Shown here piece by piece: positions 1 to 6,358 of a stretch of 6,358 nt of DNA; position 1 is the first letter of the stretch, and the number at the start of each line of letters is the position of its first letter. The notes under the pieces are model-generated. The model was given only the letters and a program-made list of their open reading frames with translations. It did not search any database and had not been told where the DNA came from. The stretch lies in the NCBI GenBank assembly GCA_031119515.1, contig JAVHXR010000168.1, positions 1-6,358 on the forward strand, given 5' to 3'. Made by a program: the position numbers and the translations under genes. Source of the stretch: Propionicimonas sp. (lineage in GTDB: Bacteria; Actinomycetota; Actinomycetes; Propionibacteriales; Propionibacteriaceae).

Positions 1-73
1 TTCACCGTTCGACTTGCATGTGTTAAGCACGCCGCCAGCGTTCGTCCTGAGCCAGGATCAAACTCTCCGTTGA
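1..73 (-). rRNA. rrs: 16S ribosomal RNA, 5' end only (gene runs off the left edge)
   Basis: Read on the minus strand, this is the universally conserved start of bacterial 16S rRNA. The 27F-primer site AGAGTTTGATCCTGGCTCAG ends its 5' side at base 66. It is followed by GACGAACGCTGGCGGCGTGC and then TTAACACATGCAAGTCGAAC. In E. coli numbering the A of AGAGTTTG is base 8, which places the mature 5' end near base 73, give or take a few bases. Only about 73 of roughly 1500 nt are present, so the rest of the rRNA operon lies outside the window. The sequence just before GAGAGTTTG is TTTTCAACG, a type of 5' end I associate with actinobacteria. Confidence 0.97.
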
Positions 74-228
74 AAATGTTCGGTGTGCGGGCTGTAAGGC
101 CCAGTTACCGTCAACTTCAGTTCGATACTGACGCAGACTCATTGCTGAATCTGCTCAATAATCAAAGGAATCCGTTCCGGAATGATGCTTGACTTTCGTC
201 GCACATTACCCGGTACGGGGTTTGTTTT

Positions 229-244
229 GCGCTCCGAGGAGCGC
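229..244 (-). other. Perfect hairpin in the rRNA leader
   Basis: The minus-strand RNA reads GCGCUC, loop CUCG, GAGCGC: a perfect 6-bp GC-rich stem with a four-base loop. The closing C-G of the loop could add a seventh pair. It is followed by AAAAC rather than a U run, so it does not look like an intrinsic terminator. Its place, about 30 nt after the TTGAGAACTCAA motif, resembles the boxB-boxA-boxC type leader described for mycobacterial rRNA operons. An antitermination or processing role is inferred. Confidence 0.6.
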
Positions 245-267
245 TATTATTGTGCATTGACTTTAAG

Positions 268-290
268 CACGCTGTTGAGTTCTCAAGTTT
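268..290 (-). promoter_or_regulatory. Actinobacterial rRNA antitermination-type leader motif
   Basis: The minus strand reads AAACTTGAGAACTCAACAGC across this interval. The core TTGAGAACTCAA (275-286) is a near-perfect palindrome, TTGAG and CTCAA around AA. Closely similar sequences lie upstream of rRNA genes in mycobacteria, streptomycetes and relatives, where they are read as the boxA part of the nut-like Nus-factor binding region. The sequence just after it, GTGCTTAAAG, is also boxA-like. Identification rests on remembered consensus, not on an alignment. Confidence 0.7.
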
Positions 291-341
291 CGGGTGCTCA
301 CCTCGCTTTGGCTTTCACCGCCGCTTGGGGCAACTCGTAAT

Positions 342-370
342 ACTTTAGTTCGTTCGGTTCCGGGTGTCAA
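342..370 (-). promoter_or_regulatory. rRNA operon promoter, proximal
   Basis: On the minus strand the -35 box is TTGACA (365-370), a full consensus match. An exact 17-bp spacer follows, then the -10 box TAAAGT (342-347). This is a housekeeping sigma70/SigA/HrdB-type promoter. Transcription would start near base 335-336, giving a leader of about 260 nt before mature 16S. The orientation and the 16S gene downstream leave little doubt about its role. Confidence 0.85.
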
Positions 371-489
371 ATCCGGTTCCTCCCTCACTCCCCCCGCCCG
401 CGCCGGCGTTCGGGTCCTGGCGGCTCCTGGCATGGAGGCACACCGTACCCGTACTGGCTAAGGTGGGTTCGTCGCTCCGATCCGGCCTC

Positions 490-505
490 CCGGGGTTTTC
501 CCCGG
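490..505 (-). repeat. GC-rich hairpin between the two rRNA promoters
   Basis: CCGGGG (490-495), a TTTT loop, then CCCCGG (500-505) form a perfect 6-bp stem with a 4-base loop. In the minus-strand RNA the loop is AAAA. It lies about 25 nt downstream of the predicted start of the distal promoter, so it would be in the 5' part of that transcript. It also lies about 100 bp past the tyrS stop. No U run follows on the minus strand, so a terminator role is doubtful. An RNA-stability or pausing role is possible. Confidence 0.45.
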
Positions 506-535
506 CCCGTCCGTGTCACCGGCAGCGCTCGATGA

Positions 536-564
536 ACATTACGGGGTTGGCCGGGGTGGGTCAA
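536..564 (-). promoter_or_regulatory. rRNA operon promoter, distal
   Basis: On the minus strand the -35 box TTGACC (559-564) differs from consensus at the last base only. A 17-bp spacer follows, then the -10 box TAATGT (536-541). Transcription would start near base 529-530, about 195 bp upstream of the start for the proximal promoter. Tandem promoters are common for actinobacterial rRNA operons. The -35 box begins only 39 bp after the tyrS stop codon. Confidence 0.75.
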
Positions 565-603
565 ATCGGGCTGCATCCCGGGCGTGTCGCATCGCTGGCC
601 GAC

Positions 604-1869
604 TCAGCGCGCCACCTGGACCGCCCCCACGGTGCGCTTGCCACGCCGCACCACCACGTACCTGCCGGCCAGCAGGTCGGCATCGGCAAGCACCGCGTCC
701 GGGTCCGTGACCTTGGTGTTGTTGACGTAGGCGCCCCCCTCCTGGATCGCCCGACGGGCCGCGGATCTGCTCGCGACCACTCCGGCCGCTGCCAGCAGGT
801 CGACCACGCTCGGCGGCTCCTGACCGGCCTCCAGGGTCACGCCACCGAGCTCCCGCGCGACGGCGGCCAACACCCCGGCATCCAGCTGGTCGAGGTCTCC
901 CCGGCCGAAGATCGCGGCGGCCGCGGCGGTCGCCGCCTCCCGTTCGGCACGGGAGTGGACCAGGTCTGTGATGTCGTCGGCCAGGGCACGCTGGGCCGCC
1001 CGCAGGTGCGGCGACTCGGCGGTCTGGCGCTCCAGCTCCGCGATCTCCTCGGCGCCGCGGGTGGTGAAGATCCGCAGGTAGCTCCCCACCATCGCGTCCT
1101 CGGCGTTCAGGAAGAACTGGTGGAAGGCGTAGGGCGAGGTCATCGCCGGATCCAGCCACACCGTGCCCGACTCGGTCTTGCCGAACTTGGTTCCGTCGGC
1201 CTTGGTCAGCAGCGGCGTCGCCATTGCATGGACGCGGTGTGCCTCCGCCCGCCGGATCAGGTCGACACCCGCGGTGATGTTCCCCCACTGGTCGGAGCCT
1301 CCGGTCTGCAACTCGCAGCCGTAGCGACGATGCAGCTCCAGGTAGTCCAGTGACTGCAACAGCACGTAGGAGAACTCCGTGTAGGAGATCCCTGCCTCGA
1401 GCCTCGCCTTGACCACCTCGCGGTCGAGCATCCGGTTCACGCTGAAGTGCTTGCCGATGTCCCGCAGGAAGTCGAGCGTGGACAGCTCGGCCGTCCAGTC
1501 GTAGTTGTTCACCACCCGCGCCGCCGCGGGGCCGTCGAAGTCGACGAACTTCGCCACCTGGGCACGGATCCCGTCGGCCCACTGGTGGACGAGCTCCTTC
1601 GGGTTCAGGTTTCGCTCTGAGGTCTGCTTCGGGTCACCGATCAGTCCCGTTGAGCCACCGACCAGCAGCAGCGGCCGATGACCTGCCGCCTGCATCAGCC
1701 TCACCAGCATGAGCTGGACGAGATTCCCCATGTGGATGCTGGGCGCGGTCGGGTCGAAGCCGACGTAGAAGGTGATCGGCCCCTCGTCCAGCCGCGCACG
1801 CAGTGCGTCGGGATCGGTCGAGTGGGCGATGAAGCCCCGCCAGGCAAGTTCGTCGAGTACCGCGTTCAC
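604..1869 (-). CDS. tyrS: Tyrosyl-tRNA synthetase
   Basis: Charges tRNA-Tyr with tyrosine using ATP, in the cytoplasm. The frame gives 421 aa from a GTG at 1869, the usual bacterial TyrRS length. The class I Rossmann fold starts with YVGFDPTAPSIHMGN. The HIGH-type motif is HMGN (residues 46-49) and the KMSKS-type loop is KFGKT (228-232). TyrRS hallmarks include LRDIGKHFSVN (135-145), ISYTEFSY (161-168) and GGSDQWGNI (190-198). A C-terminal S4-like RNA-binding domain (about 354-418) contains VVDLLAAAGVVASRSAARR. A GTG at 1917 would add 16 low-complexity residues. I chose 1869 because family members start just before the DEL-WRG segment and because the longer start would put a 7-bp hairpin in coding sequence. 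The GGGG before 1869 is close to the start codon (3 nt). The gene stands alone; no T-box leader is visible, and the rRNA operon follows on the same strand. Confidence 0.96.
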   Translation of the reverse strand: MNAVLDELAWRGFIAHSTDPDALRARLDEGPITFYVGFDPTAPSIHMGNLVQLMLVRLMQAAGHRPLLLVGGSTGLIGDPKQTSERNLNPKELVHQWADGIRAQVAKFVDFDGPAAARVVNNYDWTAELSTLDFLRDIGKHFSVNRMLDREVVKARLEAGISYTEFSYVLLQSLDYLELHRRYGCELQTGGSDQWGNITAGVDLIRRAEAHRVHAMATPLLTKADGTKFGKTESGTVWLDPAMTSPYAFHQFFLNAEDAMVGSYLRIFTTRGAEEIAELERQTAESPHLRAAQRALADDITDLVHSRAEREAATAAAAAIFGRGDLDQLDAGVLAAVARELGGVTLEAGQEPPSVVDLLAAAGVVASRSAARRAIQEGGAYVNNTKVTDPDAVLADADLLAGRYVVVRRGKRTVGAVQVAR

Positions 1870-1894
1870 GATCCCCAAGCCTATCGGCGCGCCA

Positions 1895-1913
1895 CCCGGG
1901 CTTCCCGCCCGGG
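1895..1913. repeat. 7-bp inverted repeat upstream of tyrS
   Basis: CCCGGGC (1895-1901) and GCCCGGG (1907-1913) are perfect complements around a five-base TTCCC spacer. The repeat lies 25 bp upstream of the chosen tyrS start, in the divergent spacer. It could be a hairpin in the tyrS 5' UTR or a protein-binding site. GC-rich repeats of this size arise by chance fairly often in DNA of this composition. Confidence 0.45.
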
Positions 1914-1923
1914 CCACGGTTGT

Positions 1924-1945
1924 CCGACCCGACGCCTAGGGTCGG
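1924..1945. promoter_or_regulatory. Inverted repeat and possible -10 box at the start of the small plus-strand gene
   Basis: CCGACCC (1924-1930) and GGGTCGG (1939-1945) are a perfect 7-bp inverted repeat with an 8-bp spacer, ending 4 bp before the ATG at 1950. The right arm overlaps TAGGGT (1937-1942), a TAnnnT-type -10 box lying 7 nt before the ATG. That spacing is typical of leaderless actinobacterial mRNAs. No convincing -35 box lies 16-18 bp upstream. If the mRNA instead has a leader, the same repeat would fold over the AGGG ribosome-binding stretch. The repeat is seen directly; operator or translational control is inferred. Confidence 0.4.
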
Positions 1946-1949
1946 TGCC

Positions 1950-2297
1950 ATGCCGTCCTTCCGCGCCAGCCTCGGGATCGTGGACGCCCTGCCGGGAGTG
2001 CCGCCCGAAGCCGTCCTCGAGGCCGCCCGCGCCGCCGTGGCCGAGGTTCGCCACGTGGAGGACTCGCACGTCGACGTCGAGCCGGTCATCCGCGGCGACG
2101 GCATCCCGCGGGTCGTGGTCAGGTTCGTCGAACCCGCAGGGAGCCCCGCCGACGAGGACGCCAGGGCGTGGGCGGCGGCAACCCGGATGGCGACGGCGGT
2201 CCGGGAGGTGGCCACCACGGCCTCGCTGCGACTCCACCGGCGACAGCGCGGACGCTGGCAGCCGCGGCCGAACCCCGGGACCGATCCGGGCTGGTAG
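1950..2297 (+). CDS. Small conserved-looking protein of unknown function (115 aa)
   Basis: I do not recognise a named family. From the ATG at 1950 the frame gives 115 aa with strong third-position G/C bias, which supports real coding. The pattern suggests a compact alpha/beta fold. A first strand (about 2-11) is followed by a helix after PPEA (about 17-31), two strands around HVDVEPVIRGDGIPRVVVRF (about 38-57), a second helix (about 65-86) and a final strand (about 88-95). The tail is rich in Arg, Trp and Pro (RRQRGRWQPRPNPG). There is no signal peptide, membrane segment or Cys, so it is probably cytoplasmic. An in-frame TTG at 1920 would add 10 residues but would run through the inverted repeat. 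ATG is preferred. It is divergent from tyrS and convergent with the lipoprotein gene, so no operon partner hints at its job. Confidence 0.72.
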   Translation: MPSFRASLGIVDALPGVPPEAVLEAARAAVAEVRHVEDSHVDVEPVIRGDGIPRVVVRFVEPAGSPADEDARAWAAATRMATAVREVATTASLRLHRRQRGRWQPRPNPGTDPGW

Positions 2298-2308
2298 GAC
2301 CCGCCCGG
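2286..2308 (+). terminator. Strong GC hairpin across the stop codon of the small gene
   Basis: CCGGGC (2286-2291) pairs with GCCCGG (2303-2308). After a single T/C mismatch, GGT (2293-2295) pairs with ACC (2299-2301), leaving a three-base loop. The TAG stop codon (2295-2297) lies in the tip. No T run follows, so it is not a classical intrinsic terminator. U-tract-poor hairpins at gene ends are common in high-GC actinobacteria. Its place between convergent genes fits a terminator; function is inferred. Confidence 0.45.
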
Positions 2309-2350
2309 CCAGAAGACGTCCAGCCTCCCGCCCGCGCTTCACGGCTGCCT

Positions 2351-2363
2351 GCCGGGCGCCGGC
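2351..2363 (-). terminator. Short GC hairpin at the 3' end of the lipoprotein gene
   Basis: GCCGG (2351-2355), loop GCG and CCGGC (2359-2363) form a perfect 5-bp stem that touches the lipoprotein stop codon. It has no T run on either strand. It may help terminate transcription from the minus strand, but a stem this small is weak evidence. Confidence 0.25.
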
Positions 2364-3586
2364 TACCCGGTGGGGGTGGGAGTCGGCGTCGCCTCGGCGG
2401 TCGCGGACGGTTCCGGGCTCTCACTCGGGCCGGGTTCCGGTGTCGGGGTCACTTCGCCGGCCTGCTCGATGGCCTCCTTGGCGGCGGCGATGGTGGCAGC
2501 GTCGACCTCGCCGGTGGCCGGGACCCCGAGATCCTCCTGGAGCGTCTTGAGCGCGTCGGTGAGTTCATCGGTCCAGATGCCGTCCACCTCGCCGTCCCAG
2601 TAGCCGGCAAGCTTGAGGGTCTGCTGCAGCGCGGCCGTGGAGGCGATCGAGTCCGCCGCGTCCGCACCGCCCCTGGCCACCAGTTCGGCCCGCAGCGCCG
2701 CCTCGGTGGCCTTGTCGACCACCCCGGTCTGGGGCAGGTCGTGGGCCTCCTGCAGCGCCTTCACCGCGGCCACTGTCTGGGGACCGTAGATCCCGTCCAC
2801 CTCGCCCTCGTACAGGCCCAGCCCGGCGAGGTCCTGCTGCAGCGCGACGGTGTAGTCGTGCACCGCCTCGAGCGCCTTCTCCTGTTGCGAGTCGGTCAGG
2901 CAGCCGGCGTCGGCGAAGAGCCGGAGCCAGGCCAGCTCGAGGGCCACCGCGGCGGCGTTGAACTCCTGGGCGGCCTCCCGCAGGGGGGTGTCGTCGGTGA
3001 TCGCGGCGGACGTGGCGGCGAACTCGCTCTCGGCCTGGCGCACCCGCGCCACGGACGCGGGCGGCGCCGGCTCCGACGGGCTCGGAGACGCGCTGGCCGC
3101 CGGAGCCGAAGGGGTCTGTCCCGCTGCCCTGGCCTCGGCCTCGGACAGCGCCACCTCCGCCTCGGCGAGCTCCTGCTCGGCACGGGCGACCTCGTCGGCC
3201 GAGGCCCGCACCGCATCGGCGGCACCCAGGACGTCCTCCCGGGGCTCGACCAGGTCGGCGCCGGCGCTACGGACGTCCCCCACCGTCGGAGCGGTCTGGA
3301 CCAGGACGTCGCCGTACCCGTCCAGCGCGGCCAGGTAGTCGGCACCCGCCGTGCAGAAGGCTGCCTCCGCCGCGGACGCCTCGGACCGGGCAGCGGCGAG
3401 TGCCTTCTCCTTCGTCGCGACGTTGGCCTGGGCGGCCTGGACCGGGTCCACCGGCATGGTGCCGCAACCCGCGAGCCCGCCGAGCGCGAGCATCGCCGCG
3501 ACGCCGGCGACGACGACCCGGCCAGGCGCCGGATCCCGCCGTGGGCCGGCCCGGTGGGTGTCGACTGTCGCTGTGCTGGGGCGCAT
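2363..3586 (-). CDS. Predicted lipoprotein with two peptidoglycan-binding domains
   Basis: The frame encodes 407 aa. It has an Arg-containing N-region, a hydrophobic segment (about 24-39) and a lipobox LAGC with Cys41, so it should be a membrane-anchored lipoprotein outside the cell. Residues 46-152 are Ala/Glu-rich and likely helical, possibly coiled coil. A Ser/Pro/Ala linker (about 155-178) and a second helical part with Cys229 follow; Cys78 and Cys229 could form a disulfide. Two PG_binding_1-type repeats come next: about 245-301 (LGLYEGEVDGIYGPQT) and 317-373 (AGYWDGEVDGIWTDEL). Repeat two keeps GEVDGI but lacks the usual GP after it. The C-terminus (about 376-407) is a Pro/Thr/Ser/Glu tail ending TPTPTPTG. 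No hydrolase, transpeptidase or peptidase domain is visible, so it probably tethers membrane to wall or positions a partner. The ATG is fixed by a strong GGAGGAGG site. It lies 165 bp after argH and has its own possible promoter. Confidence 0.9.
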   Translation of the reverse strand: MRPSTATVDTHRAGPRRDPAPGRVVVAGVAAMLALGGLAGCGTMPVDPVQAAQANVATKEKALAAARSEASAAEAAFCTAGADYLAALDGYGDVLVQTAPTVGDVRSAGADLVEPREDVLGAADAVRASADEVARAEQELAEAEVALSEAEARAAGQTPSAPAASASPSPSEPAPPASVARVRQAESEFAATSAAITDDTPLREAAQEFNAAAVALELAWLRLFADAGCLTDSQQEKALEAVHDYTVALQQDLAGLGLYEGEVDGIYGPQTVAAVKALQEAHDLPQTGVVDKATEAALRAELVARGGADAADSIASTAALQQTLKLAGYWDGEVDGIWTDELTDALKTLQEDLGVPATGEVDAATIAAAKEAIEQAGEVTPTPEPGPSESPEPSATAEATPTPTPTG

Positions 3587-3592
3587 GGAACC

Positions 3593-3600
3593 CCTCCTCC
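3593..3600 (-). promoter_or_regulatory. Strong ribosome binding site of the lipoprotein gene
   Basis: The minus strand reads GGAGGAGG followed by six bases and then ATG at 3586. This is a near-ideal Shine-Dalgarno and supports this start and good translation. Confidence 0.8.
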
Positions 3601-3620
3601 CGCCGACAGGGCACAGGGGT

Positions 3621-3646
3621 CAGGGCCCTGCCTGGCCGGGATTCTA
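3621..3646 (-). promoter_or_regulatory. Possible lipoprotein promoter with adjacent palindrome
   Basis: On the minus strand TAGAAT (3641-3646) matches the -10 consensus at five of six positions. The hexamer 17 bp upstream, TGTGGG, is a poor -35. Transcription would start near 3634, giving a 5' UTR of about 48 nt. Just inside it is a perfect 10-bp palindrome CAGGGCCCTG (3621-3630), which might be an operator half or a small hairpin. The remaining gap up to the argH stop (3647-3751) holds no clear terminator or small gene, so readthrough from argH is also possible. Confidence 0.35.
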
Positions 3647-3751
3647 GGGGCGTGCCGGCCCGCCCCACAGCCCCGTTTCCGGTGATCTGTGCCCGTTACG
3701 GCCGGGGACCACCGGTTGGTGCGACGGCCGGCGACGGTGGCCTGGGCGGGA

Positions 3752-5146
<1,395 letters not shown>

Positions 5147-5150
5147 GGGG

Positions 5151-5157
5151 TCCTCCA
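5151..5157 (-). promoter_or_regulatory. Ribosome binding site deciding the argH start
   Basis: The minus strand reads TGGAGGA, then CCCC and the ATG at 5146. It supports this start over in-frame positions further upstream that overlap argR. Confidence 0.8.
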
Positions 5158-5196
5158 GCTCGTGGTGGTGTGCTCGGGATGGCGGCGACGCCGGCC

Positions 5197-5685
5197 TCAG
5201 GTCGTGTGCAGCCCGAGCAGGGTCTCGGCCATCGCCGGTCCGCCCGCCAGGTCGCGGGTGATCATCATGACGGTGTCGTCGCCGGCGATCGTCCCGAGCA
5301 CCGCCTCCCAGCCGACCTTGTCGATCGCGGAGGCGAAGAACTGGGCCGCCCCCGGAGGGGTCCGCAGCACGACGAGGTTGGCCGAGGCCTCGGCCGAGAG
5401 CAGCAGCTCGCCGCACAGCCGGGCGAGCCTGGCGAGGGCCGCGCCCGCCGACACCGCCGGCTCACCGGCAAGCAGGGCGTAGCGGAACTGCCCGTCGCTG
5501 GAACGGACCCTGACGGCGCCGAGTTCGAGCAGGTCCTTGCTCAGGGTGCCCTGGGAGACGACCAGCCCGCCGTCGGCGAGGCGTTGGGCGAGCTCGGTCT
5601 GGCTCGCGACGTCGGTGCGCTCGATCAGCTCGGCGATCCTGGCCTGGCGGGCCGGTTTGGTGAGCGGGCTGCGGGGCTCGGTCAT
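5197..5685 (-). CDS. argR: Arginine repressor
   Basis: Arginine-responsive hexameric repressor of arginine synthesis genes. The 162-aa product has the usual length. The N-terminal winged-helix DNA-binding domain (about 9-73) includes SQTELAQRL and the recognition-helix segment SQGTLSKDL (44-52). The C-terminal oligomerisation and arginine-binding domain (about 83-160) includes NLVVLRTPPGAAQFFASAIDK (103-123) and GTIAGDDT (131-138), whose paired aspartates contact arginine in the family. Position 50 is Lys where many ArgR proteins have Arg (SRDL). The ATG at 5685 overlaps the argD TGA as ATGA, and a GGAGGG site (5692-5697) sits six bases upstream inside argD. This indicates translational coupling. 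No clear ARG box (TGAAT-type palindrome) is visible in the window; the operator is expected before the first gene of the operon, outside it. Confidence 0.97.
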   Translation of the reverse strand: MTEPRSPLTKPARQARIAELIERTDVASQTELAQRLADGGLVVSQGTLSKDLLELGAVRVRSSDGQFRYALLAGEPAVSAGAALARLARLCGELLLSAEASANLVVLRTPPGAAQFFASAIDKVGWEAVLGTIAGDDTVMMITRDLAGGPAMAETLLGLHTT

Positions 5686-6358
5686 GCCACACCCTCCAGG
5701 AGCGCCGGAAGGGCGGCCGCGAACGCGTCCAGTCCCTCCGCCGGCACCACCAGCGGCGGGGCCAGCCGGAGCACGTCGGGCCGGGGCGCGTTGATCACGT
5801 ACCCCGCCTCGAGCGCCGCGTCGGCCACCGCGGCGGCGATCGGGCGGGCCAGCACCACCCCGCGCAGCAGCCCGCGTCCCCTGACGGCGAGCACATCGGG
5901 GTGGCCGAGACCGAGGATCGTCGCGGCGAGGCGGTCCCCGAGGTCGACGGAGCGCTGCAGCAGGCCGTCGCGCTCGATGATGCCCATCACCGCCAGCCCG
6001 GCAGCCGCCGCCACCGGGTTGCCGCCGAAGGTGGTGCCGTGGGAGCCGGGCTGAAGCAGGTCGGCGGCGGCACCGGTCGCCACGCAGGCGCCGATCGGGA
6101 AGCCGTTGCCAAGGCCCTTGGCGAAGGTGACGATGTCGGCGGTGACCCCCGACGCCGCGCTGGCCAGCCAGTCGCCGCAGCGGCCGATGCCGGTCTGCAC
6201 CTCGTCCACCCAGAGCAGGGCGCCCGCCGCGCGGGTGAGGTCGCGGACCTGGCCCAGGAAGCCGGACGGCGGCTCGACCACCCCGTTCTCGCCCTGGATC
6301 GGCTCGAGGATGACGGCCGCGGTGGTGTCGTCGAGGGCTGCCGCCAGCGCGGCGGCGT
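5682..6358 (-). CDS. argD: Acetylornithine aminotransferase, C-terminal part (cut by right edge)
   Basis: PLP-dependent class III aminotransferase making N-acetylornithine from N-acetylglutamate semialdehyde and glutamate. The last 224 residues are present. The reading frame stays open to base 6358, so about 170-180 N-terminal residues are missing. Visible motifs, numbered in the fragment, are AVILEPIQGENGV (14-26), WVDEVQTGIGRCG (49-61) with the PLP-ring Asp51 and Gln54, TFAKGLGNGFPIGA (77-90) with Lys80 as the PLP Schiff-base lysine, and GTTFGGNP (107-114). Class III relatives such as ornithine or GABA aminotransferase look alike, but the argR-argH neighbourhood favours ArgD. Its stop overlaps the argR start by 4 bp. 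It is probably the tail of an argCJBD-type operon. Confidence 0.95.
   Translation of the reverse strand, partial: AAALAAALDDTTAAVILEPIQGENGVVEPPSGFLGQVRDLTRAAGALLWVDEVQTGIGRCGDWLASAASGVTADIVTFAKGLGNGFPIGACVATGAAADLLQPGSHGTTFGGNPVAAAAGLAVMGIIERDGLLQRSVDLGDRLAATILGLGHPDVLAVRGRGLLRGVVLARPIAAAVADAALEAGYVINAPRPDVLRLAPPLVVPAEGLDAFAAALPALLEGVA

Larger units (their letters stand above)
74..335 (-). other. Pre-16S rRNA leader (transcribed spacer before 16S)
   Basis: This is the stretch from the predicted start of the proximal rRNA promoter to the 16S 5' end, about 260 nt. It has no credible ORF. It is clearly richer in A and T than the coding DNA around it, as expected for an rRNA leader. It contains an actinobacterial antitermination-type motif and a strong hairpin (listed separately). 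The leader is normally removed by RNase III and other nucleases after pairing with sequence downstream of 16S. That partner strand is outside the window, so the processing stem cannot be drawn here. Confidence 0.85.

Noticed and set aside
442..464. A possible third rRNA promoter around TACGGT (minus strand)
   Set aside because: The hexamer at -35 spacing is GAACCC, with no resemblance to TTGACA.
364..1353. A 329-codon plus-strand open frame opposite the rRNA promoters and tyrS
   Set aside because: It starts inside the rRNA promoter region and runs antisense to tyrS, with low-complexity composition; it is a GC-driven shadow.
1870..1949. A T-box riboswitch before tyrS
   Set aside because: The spacer is only 80 bp and lacks the T-box and specifier stem features, so there is no room for one.
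1634..2342. Minus-strand open frames across the small plus-strand gene and the tyrS start
   Set aside because: They overlap the tyrS N-terminus in another frame and lack motifs. The plus-strand frame at 1950-2297 shows better third-position bias and a protein-like pattern.
2168..3685. A 505-codon plus-strand open frame opposite the lipoprotein gene
   Set aside because: The lipoprotein frame has a lipobox, two domain repeats and a strong ribosome binding site. The opposite frame has no domain and also overlaps the small plus-strand gene out of frame.
3671..3707. A possible argH terminator from CCCCG and CGGGG arms
   Set aside because: The five-base arms are 27 bp apart, with no T run; too weak to call.

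Overview
The window is ordinary chromosomal DNA from a high-GC Actinomycetota. Coding sequence has strong third-position G/C bias. The pre-16S leader carries the TTGAGAACTCAA motif seen upstream of actinobacterial rRNA genes. The first 73 bases are the reverse complement of a 16S 5' end, ending in a GTCGAACGG stretch. My best guess at the lineage is Propionibacteriales, but that is inference from the look of the leader and 16S start, not from a search.

Layout: almost everything is on the minus strand, so transcription runs from high to low coordinates. At the right edge is a three-gene arginine block: argD (C-terminal part only, cut by the window edge), argR (ATGA 4-bp overlap with argD) and argH (about 50 bp after argR). 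ArgD makes N-acetylornithine, ArgH cleaves argininosuccinate to arginine and fumarate, and ArgR is the arginine-sensing repressor. argF and argG, often found between argD and argH in actinobacteria, are not between them here.

Below argH (165-bp gap) is a 407-residue predicted lipoprotein. It has an alanine-rich helical N-terminal half and two peptidoglycan-binding repeats, with its own strong ribosome binding site and a possible promoter. It meets, tail to tail, a small plus-strand gene of unknown function (115 aa). That small gene is divergent from tyrS (tyrosyl-tRNA synthetase). The 80-bp tyrS divergent spacer holds two perfect 7-bp inverted repeats.

From 603 down to 74 is a 530-bp region without protein genes. 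It is the promoter and leader of a ribosomal RNA operon: two sigma70-type promoters, each with an exact 17-bp spacer, hairpins, an antitermination-type motif, then the 16S gene running off the left edge. The distal promoter starts within 40 bp of the tyrS stop codon.

I see no mobile element, CRISPR array, tRNA, phage gene or defence system, and no evidence for a new multi-gene system. The most open items are the lipoprotein, the small unknown gene with its start-overlapping inverted repeat, and the fine structure of the rRNA control region.
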